Source: Alphaproteobacteria bacterium
GTDB taxonomy: Bacteria > Pseudomonadota > Alphaproteobacteria > UBA8366
Length of the DNA stretch: 6,308 nucleotides
Direction: 5' to 3'
Assembly: GCA_018665505.1 (NCBI GenBank)
Contig: JABJCS010000102.1
Span: 1-6,308 of the forward strand
The position numbers were made by a program, and so were the translations under genes. Position 1 is the stretch's first letter, and every line of letters starts with the position of its first letter. The notes beneath the pieces were generated by a model, which saw nothing but the letters and a program-made list of their open reading frames with translations, searched no databases and was not told where the DNA came from. This document shows positions 1 through 5,740 of this stretch, piece by piece.

Positions 1-1359
1 GACACCCCCTTTGCGCAGGTGTCTGCGGTCGAGTGCGTTGGTCGGTCCGGCAGAGAGTTTCTGCATCAAGGCGTTCCCGTCGCCGGGAATACCGTCGACG
101 GTATAATCATGGTGGGCCAGCGCGTTCAAAACGTTGATGGCGCTGGCTGGCGTATCGAGCCCGACGCCGTTGCCGAGCCGACCGTCCTTGTTTGGGTAAT
201 TGGCGAGAACGATGGCGATTCGCCGGTCTTGTGCCGGCGTCTGGGAGAGCCTGACCCAACGCGCCGCAAGGTCGGCGGTGAAGTCGACGCGGTCCGGCAC
301 CGCTTCATGATACGCCACCGAGATTTCTGTTTTGGGATCGTAGCGCGCTTCCGATTTAAAGGAGATAGCGCGGGCGAGAATTCTACCGTCGACTTCTGGC
401 AGCACCACATTCATCGCTAAATCCTTGGGCGATAATCCCTGAGCATTGGCTTCCCATGCGGCGTGGGTCGAGCCTCCCAGGACGATCTGCAATACGGGAC
501 ATCCCATAGTGTCGAAGGCGGTTTGCGTTCTCGGCGCTCCCGGTTGCGAAACGGCGAATCCGGTTGCATTCAAGACAATCGACGGTGCGATCTCTTCGCA
601 GATCGACGTCAGCAGCTCGACCGAGACAGGATCCTTGAGGCTAGAAATATATATGGGAAGGGGATTGACCCCGCGTGCGGAGAGCGCGTCAATTAGCGCG
701 TCGATGGGGGCTAATGTGCCTGCCTGCACCAAAGCCTTATAGAACGTCACCACGGCGACCGGTGCGGCGTTTTGCCAAATGTCGCGCAACGCGCCGATAT
801 CCGGTGTTTCCAGATCGGGCCAATACAATCCGGCGCGCAATAACTGACGCGGTGGATTCCAGTCCGTCGTATGGCCGATCAAGGTGGCGGCGAAACGCAA
901 GAAGTTGCGATCGTTTTCCGCACCCCCATGGATGCGGTATTGCCAGAGCCGGTGTCGCGCCTCGCGCTCCAGCGTACTGAAACCATCGAGCGTGGCATCG
1001 GGTTGATCATCGCCGGGGAGCAGCGCCAGCGCGATATTCCGGTTGCGGCAGGTCTCGGCAATTCGCTCGATCCCATAAGGCCAATATCCGGCCCCTCCCA
1101 GGCATCGTACAACGACCAGCTTTGCGTGTCGGATGACCGCATCGACGTAGAGATCAACCGACATGTTGTGGGAGAGTGACATCAGGTTGGCGAGGCGCAG
1201 TGTCGGGAAATCATCATCCATCCCGGCACGAAGATCAGCCAGGCATGCGAGTTCCGTATCGGCGGCGGAGATGAATACGATCTCGCCCGGACTCTGTCCG
1301 AGATCGACGGCCTCGCTGCCGTCGACGATCTGTCCCGGTTGTGCCGCCAAAAGGTGCAT
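1..1359 (-). CDS. cobN: Cobaltochelatase large subunit CobN, N-terminal part (3' end beyond the window)
   Basis: CobN is the large subunit of the ATP-dependent aerobic cobaltochelatase. With its CobS/CobT AAA+ partners (not seen here) it inserts Co2+ into hydrogenobyrinic acid a,c-diamide in the cytoplasm. The minus-strand frame is open from an ATG at 1359-1357 to position 1, giving 453 codons without a stop. CobN is usually about 1,250-1,300 residues, so roughly the first third is visible. Family-like stretches are CLGGAGYWPYGIERI near residues 88-102, VAVVTFYKALVQAGTLAPID near 200-220, and ANYPNKDGRLGNGVGLDTPA near 390-410. These match the CobN/magnesium-chelatase H-subunit family. The gene starts 3 nt after the cobW stop (TAA-CTC-ATG) with only a weak G-rich stretch upstream, so translation is probably coupled to cobW. 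The main alternative, ChlH/BchH, is unlikely because cobW and cobU precede it. The truncation is only the window edge. Confidence 0.95.
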   Translation of the reverse strand, partial: MHLLAAQPGQIVDGSEAVDLGQSPGEIVFISAADTELACLADLRAGMDDDFPTLRLANLMSLSHNMSVDLYVDAVIRHAKLVVVRCLGGAGYWPYGIERIAETCRNRNIALALLPGDDQPDATLDGFSTLEREARHRLWQYRIHGGAENDRNFLRFAATLIGHTTDWNPPRQLLRAGLYWPDLETPDIGALRDIWQNAAPVAVVTFYKALVQAGTLAPIDALIDALSARGVNPLPIYISSLKDPVSVELLTSICEEIAPSIVLNATGFAVSQPGAPRTQTAFDTMGCPVLQIVLGGSTHAAWEANAQGLSPKDLAMNVVLPEVDGRILARAISFKSEARYDPKTEISVAYHEAVPDRVDFTADLAARWVRLSQTPAQDRRIAIVLANYPNKDGRLGNGVGLDTPASAINVLNALAHHDYTVDGIPGDGNALMQKLSAGPTNALDRRHLRKGGV

Positions 1360-1362
1360 GAG

Positions 1363-2415
1363 TTACGCCGCCGCCCCGATGTCGTCTTGCAAGACTGCCT
1401 CAATGGCCGCTTTGTCGAGGCCATGCAGGCCGATCACCACCAGTCGCGTGCGGCGTGCCTCATCCGTGCGCCAATCGCGGTCGAAATAACTGTTGAGGCG
1501 AGTCCCGACCCCTTGCACGAGCAGCCGCATGTCCTTGCCGGCGATGGCGGCGAAGCCTTTCAGGCGAAGGACGTCGTGTTGGGCGAATAGGGCTTCGATA
1601 CGGTCCGTCAGAATATCGGGAGATGCCAGTTCCGGAAGCTCTACGACGAAGCTGTCGAAATCGTCATGCTCGTGGTCGTCCTCGTCATCGTGATGGGACG
1701 GGCGGGCATCCAGATCGTCTTCGGCGGCGGCGGTCAGGCCCAACAAAATTTCAGCGTCGATGGTCGCGTGGCTGGTTTCGATCATCTTGACGGAGGGGCG
1801 CAACTTGGCCCGCAACTCGCGCGACGTTGCGCCCAAAACTTCGGGTGTCATCTCGTCTGTCTTGTTGACGATCACGAGATCGGCGCAATAGACCTGATCC
1901 TCGAACACTTCTTCCAACGGACTGTCGTGATCCAGTGCTTCGTCGGCTTCGCGTTGGGCTTGAACGGCGACCGGGTCGGCCGCGAAAAGGCCGGAAGCGA
2001 CGGCGGGGCCATCTACGACGGCGACGACACCGTCCACCGTCAGGCGTGTACGGATTTCCGGCCATCCGAAAGCGCGTACCAAAGGTTTAGGGAGGGCTAA
2101 CCCTGATGTCTCGATGACGATATGATCTGGCTGTGGGTCGCGTGCCAGCAAGGCTTCGATGGTGGGGATGAAATCATCGGCGACGGTGCAGCACAGGCAG
2201 CCGTTGGCGAGCTCGACGATGTCTTCCTCACCACAGGTCTCGCTGCCGCAGGCCTTGAGGACCTCACCATCGACGCCGATATCGCCGAATTCATTGATGA
2301 TTAGTGCCAGGCGTTTGCCGTTCGCGGTTTCCAGCAAATGCCGGATCAGAGTCGTTTTACCGGCGCCGAGAAAGCCAGTCACTACGGTTGCGGGGATCTT
2401 TTTGTGTTCCGACAT
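1363..2415 (-). CDS. cobW: CobW, G3E-family metallochaperone GTPase of cobalamin synthesis
   Basis: CobW is a P-loop GTPase of the G3E/COG0523 family. CobW proteins encoded in B12 loci have been characterised as Co2+ chaperones feeding the aerobic cobaltochelatase. The 350-residue protein has a Walker A motif GFLGAGKTT (residues 14-22), the metal-binding signature GCLCC (72-76), ETSG (102-105), and NKTD (184-187) for guanine recognition. A His/Asp/Glu-rich linker HHDDEDDHEHDD (241-252) lies between the GTPase domain and the CobW C-terminal domain (about 255-345). Length and domain order are normal for the family. The ATG at 2415-2413 lies 3 nt after the cobU stop (TAA-CAC-ATG), with a short GGA about 9 nt upstream. 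It is the middle gene of the cobU-cobW-cobN operon, and direct adjacency to cobN supports a cobalt role over a zinc one. It should share the upstream cobalamin riboswitch. Zinc-specific COG0523 relatives such as ZigA/YeiR are the main alternative by sequence alone. Confidence 0.96.
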   Translation of the reverse strand: MSEHKKIPATVVTGFLGAGKTTLIRHLLETANGKRLALIINEFGDIGVDGEVLKACGSETCGEEDIVELANGCLCCTVADDFIPTIEALLARDPQPDHIVIETSGLALPKPLVRAFGWPEIRTRLTVDGVVAVVDGPAVASGLFAADPVAVQAQREADEALDHDSPLEEVFEDQVYCADLVIVNKTDEMTPEVLGATSRELRAKLRPSVKMIETSHATIDAEILLGLTAAAEDDLDARPSHHDDEDDHEHDDFDSFVVELPELASPDILTDRIEALFAQHDVLRLKGFAAIAGKDMRLLVQGVGTRLNSYFDRDWRTDEARRTRLVVIGLHGLDKAAIEAVLQDDIGAAA

Positions 2416-2418
2416 GTG

Positions 2419-2955
2419 TTATCCGTTCGGTTTGAGGGTCATGGGGAGGCCAGAGATCATCATCACCACGTGGTCCGAGGCCTGGGCCACGGCTTGGTTC
2501 AGGCGACCGGCGTGATCGCGAAATGCGCGGGCCAGCTCGTTAGCGGGTACGATGCCCAGTCCGACTTCGTTGGTCACGAAGACTACGGGACCGTCGAGGC
2601 CAGGGAGCATCGCGGCCAATTCTTGGGTTTCTTGTTCAATATCGCGGGAGAGCGTCATCAGATTGCTGAGCCACAGGGTCAGACAGTCGACCAAAACGGC
2701 AGACCCGGTATTGGAATGCTCTCGAATGGTGGTGGCGAGTGCGAGTGGTTCTTCGACAGTCGACCATAAATCACCACGGCGCTCTCGATGAAGGCGGATG
2801 CGCTCCGACATTTCGTCGTCACCGGTCGTTGCGGTCGCGAGGTATACCGGTTTCAAGCCGGAATCCTCGACCAATCTCTCCGCGTAGGCGCTTTTCCCGG
2901 AACGGGCACCACCGATCACTAGTGTAGTGGGCGGCAAAGAATTCAACTGCGACAC
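2419..2955 (-). CDS. cobU: Bifunctional adenosylcobinamide kinase / adenosylcobinamide-phosphate guanylyltransferase
   Basis: This enzyme phosphorylates adenosylcobinamide and then transfers GMP from GTP to give adenosylcobinamide-GDP, the activated corrinoid used by cobalamin synthase. It is called CobP in the P. denitrificans scheme. The 178-residue length is typical. Visible motifs are the P-loop GGARSGKS (15-22), RIRLHRERR (52-60) whose His56 matches the histidine guanylylated in Salmonella CobU, VDCLTLWLSN (89-98) and VTNEVGLGIVP (127-137). Translation starts at a GTG (2955-2953), behind a purine run GGAGGGAGGG at 2972-2963 that gives a strong Shine-Dalgarno about 7 nt away. No other start is as well placed. 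It is the first gene of the cobU-cobW-cobN operon and directly follows the cobalamin riboswitch, so its translation is probably repressed when B12 is plentiful. Confidence 0.97.
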   Translation of the reverse strand: MSQLNSLPPTTLVIGGARSGKSAYAERLVEDSGLKPVYLATATTGDDEMSERIRLHRERRGDLWSTVEEPLALATTIREHSNTGSAVLVDCLTLWLSNLMTLSRDIEQETQELAAMLPGLDGPVVFVTNEVGLGIVPANELARAFRDHAGRLNQAVAQASDHVVMMISGLPMTLKPNG

Positions 2956-2983
2956 CGTATTGCCCTCCCTCCGAGGCGGGTGT
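2952..2983 (-). promoter_or_regulatory. Putative expression platform: hairpin masking the cobU RBS and GTG start
   Basis: On the minus strand ACACC (2983-2979) is perfectly complementary to GGTGT (2956-2952), which contains the GTG start of cobU. Inside this stem GCCTC (2977-2973) can pair with the downstream purine run around 2967-2962. The fold would bury both the Shine-Dalgarno and the start codon. No stem followed by a T tract lies between the aptamer and cobU, so control of translation initiation fits better than transcription termination. The pairing is read directly; its use by the riboswitch is inferred. Confidence 0.5.
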
Positions 2984-2992
2984 TGAACACAT

Positions 2993-3184
2993 GCTGGCGA
3001 AAATATCCTGGCTTCGGGTCAATAATCACAGCGCCTTCCCAGCGGAACTCCGCCAGTGGCTTTCACCGTGATCTCGCCGCTCACAGTTGCGGGGGCAGCG
3101 CCGGAATTTCTCTTCTCAGAAAGCACCGGCTTCCTCTCGATCAGCGTCAAGACGTTATCACGATGATGGGAAACGAACCAGCGG
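2993..3184 (-). ncRNA. Cobalamin riboswitch (adenosylcobalamin-type aptamer) in the cobU leader
   Basis: The leader between cobT and cobU carries the conserved cobalamin riboswitch core in the right order on the minus strand. A GAGAGGAAGCCGG segment (about 3138-3126) is followed by CCGGC and GCTGCCCCCGCAACTGT (3099-3083), GAGCGG (3082-3077), GCCACTGG (3060-3053), CTGGGAAGGC (3042-3033) and GACCCGAAGCCAGGA (3020-3006). GCCGG at 3130-3126 pairs with CCGGC at 3104-3100. GCTGG near 3183-3179 can close the outer P1 helix with CCAGC at 2997-2993. The element senses cobalamin and is expected to reduce expression of cobU-cobW-cobN when B12 is abundant. The core is unmistakable; the exact ends are approximate. 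The peripheral hairpin between the GCCGG and CCGGC arms is somewhat enlarged, with an internal TTTCT/AGAAA stem. Confidence 0.95.
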
Positions 3185-3192
3185 GATTCGAC

Positions 3193-4239
3193 TTAATCCA
3201 GATCGGAACGCCCCGCGATCCCGGCTTCCTCAAAAGTCGCCATATTATTGTGGGTTGCCAACGCTGCGCCAATGACGGAGAGGGCGACGGCGGCACCAGA
3301 TGCTTCGCCGAGCCGCATGTCTAGATCCAGTAGGGCAGGTTTTCCGAGTCGTTCCAAAAGACGTCGATGACCGGGCTCGGCGGAGACATGTCCGATGCAA
3401 CAGTGATCGAGCGCGGAGGAATCGAATGCGCTGAGCACGGCCGCCGAAACCGTTGAGACATAGCCGTCTAAGATAACGGGTATCCGGCGCCGCCGCGCCT
3501 CCAGACAGGCCCCGGCAATGGCGGTGAGTTCGCGTCCGCCGACACAGCGCAACGCTTCGAAGGGATCGGAGAGCGTGTCGCCGTGAAACGCCAGCGCATT
3601 CACGATGGCTTGTTGTTTGCGGGAAATGCCGTCTGCATCGACTCCGGTACCTGCACCGACCCAATCCGATGGAACGCCGCCGAAAAGTGCGCAGGCGAGG
3701 GCGGCGGCGGATGTGGTGTTGCCGATTCCCATTTCGCCGAGCAATAGCAAATCCGCGTCGTCGGGAATTGAGTTGCGTCCAATGTCGAGGGTGTCCGCAA
3801 GTTCCTGCTCACTCATGGCCGGAGCGTTTGTAAAATCCTCGGTGGGTTGTTCCAGCTTAATTGGAATGATCGAAAGGTCGGCGGACGCGTATCGGGAAAG
3901 CGCGTTGATAGCAGCCCCGCCAGTGTTGAAATTCGCGACCATTTGCGCCGTCACATCCGCTGGATAGGCGGAGACGCCTTTTGCCGCGATGCCATGATTG
4001 CCGGCAAAAACAATGACATGCGGACGGTCGAGCGTCGGCGGGTGTTTGCCTTGCCATGCCGCGAGCCAAAGGACGAGCTCTTCAAGCCGGCCGAGCGAGC
4101 CGGCCGGTTTCGTGAGTTGCGCTTGCCGTTTCGCGGCTGCCTCTCTGGCGGATTCGTCCGGGCCGGGAAGGCCAGCCAGCAGATTTCGCGCCCATTCCAA
4201 CGTGTTTGTGTCCTTGTTGCTCACCACGTACTCGTTCAA
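3193..4239 (-). CDS. cobT: Nicotinate-nucleotide--dimethylbenzimidazole phosphoribosyltransferase
   Basis: CobT transfers the phosphoribosyl group of nicotinate mononucleotide to 5,6-dimethylbenzimidazole, giving alpha-ribazole 5'-phosphate for the nucleotide loop of B12. It is named CobU in P. denitrificans and is not the cobaltochelatase CobT. The 348-residue length fits the family. Motifs are KPAGSLGRLE (44-53), VFAGNHGIAAKGVSAYP (77-93), GEMGIGNTTSAAA (168-180) and RLGEASGAA (309-317), whose Glu312 corresponds to the catalytic glutamate (Glu317 in Salmonella CobT). The longest frame begins with TTG at 4239-4237, directly after an in-frame TAA. GTG codons at 4227 and 4224 are equally possible, and no site has a strong Shine-Dalgarno, so the start is uncertain by a few codons. 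It diverges from cobS and lies upstream of the riboswitch, so the riboswitch cannot act on its own start. Confidence 0.96.
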   Translation of the reverse strand: MNEYVVSNKDTNTLEWARNLLAGLPGPDESAREAAAKRQAQLTKPAGSLGRLEELVLWLAAWQGKHPPTLDRPHVIVFAGNHGIAAKGVSAYPADVTAQMVANFNTGGAAINALSRYASADLSIIPIKLEQPTEDFTNAPAMSEQELADTLDIGRNSIPDDADLLLLGEMGIGNTTSAAALACALFGGVPSDWVGAGTGVDADGISRKQQAIVNALAFHGDTLSDPFEALRCVGGRELTAIAGACLEARRRRIPVILDGYVSTVSAAVLSAFDSSALDHCCIGHVSAEPGHRRLLERLGKPALLDLDMRLGEASGAAVALSVIGAALATHNNMATFEEAGIAGRSDLD

Positions 4240-4283
4240 TTATGTCCGTCAATCCAACCGGAACATCGAGAAACGAGGCTAAC
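4240..4283. promoter_or_regulatory. Very short divergent cobT/cobS intergenic gap
   Basis: If cobT starts at its TTG (4239) and cobS at the GTG (4284), only 44 bp separate the divergent starts. If cobS instead uses the ATG at 4242, the gap is 2 bp. I see no convincing -35/-10 pair in this stretch. Promoter elements for at least one gene must extend into the other gene's 5' coding region. A GAGG at 4275-4278 is the likely Shine-Dalgarno of cobS. Confidence 0.35.
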
Positions 4284-5048
4284 GTGTCCAGCCAGATCGA
4301 ACGTAATCCTCTTACAGCCCTGCGCACGGCCACTATTTTTCTGACGCGATTCCCCATCGGCGGCAACAACAGTCATGACGGAACCGCACTCTCGGCTACT
4401 CTCTGGGTGTTCCCCGTGGTTGGTGTCTTGGTCGGTCTTTGCGGGGCGTTCGCGTATTATCTGGGCGATGTGGTGGGCTTGCCGCCCGCACTGTCGGCAA
4501 TCGCGGCGGTGGCCGCCATGTATATTGCGACCGGCGGCTTACACGAAGATGGCCTGGCCGATTGTGCGGATGGCTTCGGCGGTGGAAGCAGCCGCGAGCG
4601 CAAATTGGCGATCATGCGCGACAGCCGCGTGGGAAGCTACGGTGTCGCCGCCATGATATTTTCGGTATTGGCACGGGTGTCGGTCTTGGGAAGTTTGGGC
4701 GATCCCGCCACTGTCTGCGCGGCGCTGGTCGCCTCAGCGGCACTCTCACGCGGTGCGATGGGGCCAGTCATGGCCATGCTTCCCGCCGCACGGGACAATG
4801 GCTTGTCGGCCGCCGCTGGGCGTCCGAACATGGGGCAAACGTTGGTCGGAGGCGCTATTGCTTTCGTTGTCGCTTGGTTCGCCGTTGGTTTTGGAGTGGC
4901 CCTAATGGCGCTCTTTGTGAGTGTTGTCGCGATGCTGTTTGTTGCAGCACTCGCTCGAAAACAGATCAGCGGGCAAACAGGCGATGTTTTGGGAGCTGTC
5001 GCTCAGGTGGTGGAGATCGTCGCGCTCGCTGCGATCAGCGTTCGATAA
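4284..5048 (+). CDS. cobS: Adenosylcobinamide-GDP ribazoletransferase (cobalamin synthase)
   Basis: CobS is the integral membrane enzyme that joins adenosylcobinamide-GDP with alpha-ribazole (phosphate), the last assembly step of adenosylcobalamin. It is called CobV in P. denitrificans. From the GTG at 4284 it has 254 residues, within the usual 245-280. The family signature GLHEDGLADCADG (85-97), MRDSRVGSYG (111-120) and a C-terminal GQTGDVLGA (230-238) are all present. About six to seven hydrophobic helices can be placed, near 38-60, 68-84, 120-138, 143-162, 186-204, 206-224 and 236-251. The GTG is preferred because GAGG lies 5 nt upstream (4275-4278) and it leaves a short N-terminus before the LTALRTATIFLTRFP segment. 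An in-frame ATG at 4242 and a TTG at 4206 would add 14 or 26 residues without family-like sequence, and the TTG would overlap cobT. It is the only plus-strand gene here. Its last 14 nt overlap the end of bluB. Confidence 0.94.
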   Translation: MSSQIERNPLTALRTATIFLTRFPIGGNNSHDGTALSATLWVFPVVGVLVGLCGAFAYYLGDVVGLPPALSAIAAVAAMYIATGGLHEDGLADCADGFGGGSSRERKLAIMRDSRVGSYGVAAMIFSVLARVSVLGSLGDPATVCAALVASAALSRGAMGPVMAMLPAARDNGLSAAAGRPNMGQTLVGGAIAFVVAWFAVGFGVALMALFVSVVAMLFVAALARKQISGQTGDVLGAVAQVVEIVALAAISVR

Positions 5049-5679
5049 TGAAGTTGCCGCCGGGGCGGCGGTGTTCCCACCCGGCGTCTTCGAGTGCCGG
5101 CGTTTCGCTTTCTTCCTCCGGAAAACCGATACAGAGATAGGCTACAAAACGCCACGCGGCGGGTGTGTCCAGAATTTCAGGTACTTCCGACGGTTCCAAA
5201 ATCGACACCCATCCGATCCCGATCCCTTCGGCGCGCGCGACCAACCACATCGTATGAATGGCGGTTACGGTTGAGTACATAAGTGTTTCCGGCATGCTGG
5301 CGCGACCGAGTGCGTGCCCCTGGTCCGTTTCTTCATCTGCGAAGACGGCGATTTGTAGGGGGGCCGCCTCCATGCCTGAGAGTTTCAGTGATGCGTAGAG
5401 CTGGGCGCGCTCGCCCTTATAGCCCTCAAGTGCCTCCTTGTTTGCGTGCTCGAAATTTCCACGCATGGCGCGGCGCCGCGCATCGGAGGAGACGACGACA
5501 AAACGCCAAGGTTCGCTGAGGCCCACGGATGGCGCGAGACGTGCGGCGTCGATTAGCCGGGTGAGTGTATCCGAAGGGAGCGAGTCGGTTCGAAATCGCC
5601 GAACGTCGCGGCGCCAAATCAGCAGATCGTGCAGCTTGGACCGGAAATTGGCGTCGAAATCGGGCGGCGTTGTCGTCAT
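5035..5679 (-). CDS. bluB: 5,6-dimethylbenzimidazole synthase BluB
   Basis: BluB cannibalises reduced FMN with O2 to form 5,6-dimethylbenzimidazole, the lower ligand of B12, in the cytoplasm. The 214-residue protein has the nitroreductase-like fold pattern. It shows RRDVRRF (23-29), APSVGLSEPWRFVVV (49-63), and EGIGIGWVSIL (151-161). Asp25 and Ser159 match the spacing of the functionally important Asp32 and Ser167 of Sinorhizobium meliloti BluB, which separates it from ordinary nitroreductases. The ATG at 5679-5677 has an AGGG about 8 nt upstream. Neighbouring cobT consumes its product and cobS completes the pathway, which supports the call. The stop codon region overlaps cobS tail-to-tail by 14 nt. 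There is no cobalamin riboswitch in the 61-nt upstream gap, only a 13-bp inverted repeat. Its need for O2 agrees with the aerobic CobN pathway. Confidence 0.96.
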   Translation of the reverse strand: MTTTPPDFDANFRSKLHDLLIWRRDVRRFRTDSLPSDTLTRLIDAARLAPSVGLSEPWRFVVVSSDARRRAMRGNFEHANKEALEGYKGERAQLYASLKLSGMEAAPLQIAVFADEETDQGHALGRASMPETLMYSTVTAIHTMWLVARAEGIGIGWVSILEPSEVPEILDTPAAWRFVAYLCIGFPEEESETPALEDAGWEHRRPGGNFIIER

Positions 5680-5689
5680 GGCCGCACCC

Positions 5690-5722
5690 TAGAGCCTTTC
5701 CATATAATCTGGAAAGGCTCTA
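5690..5722. repeat. Perfect 13-bp inverted repeat between the dioxygenase gene and bluB
   Basis: TAGAGCCTTTCCA (5690-5702) and TGGAAAGGCTCTA (5710-5722) are exact reverse complements around a 7-nt centre, TATAATC. It lies 18 nt downstream of the dioxygenase stop and 10 nt upstream of the bluB ATG, so it would form a strong hairpin in a read-through transcript. Neither strand has a T tract after the stem, so it is not a textbook intrinsic terminator. It could be a dispersed intergenic palindrome of a kind common in alphaproteobacterial genomes, a weak or factor-assisted terminator, or an operator for bluB. The symmetry is certain; the role is not. Confidence 0.85.
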
Positions 5723-5740
5723 ACCGGCGCCACGAATTCT

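Noticed and set aside
1666..2100. A 144-codon plus-strand open frame
   Set aside because: It lies fully antisense to cobW, whose motifs are intact on the minus strand. It looks like a high-GC shadow frame.
2980..3324. A 114-codon plus-strand open frame opposite the cobU leader
   Set aside because: The region is explained by the minus-strand riboswitch and the end of cobT. The frame has no protein-family features.
4084..4110. GC-rich repeated palindrome (GCCGGCC twice) that could be a hairpin
   Set aside because: It lies within cobT and encodes the conserved KPAGSLGRLE motif, so protein coding explains it.
4206..4283. Upstream TTG/ATG extensions of cobS
   Set aside because: The extra residues (CPCCSPRTRSI and on) are not family-like and the TTG overlaps cobT. 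Neither start has a Shine-Dalgarno, whereas GTG 4284 does.
3847..4344. A 165-codon plus-strand open frame
   Set aside because: It is antisense to the conserved N-terminal half of cobT and runs into cobS in another frame; it has no recognisable motif.
5690..5722. Intrinsic terminator call for the inverted repeat
   Set aside because: The stem is strong, but neither strand shows a T tract after it, so it is reported only as an inverted repeat.
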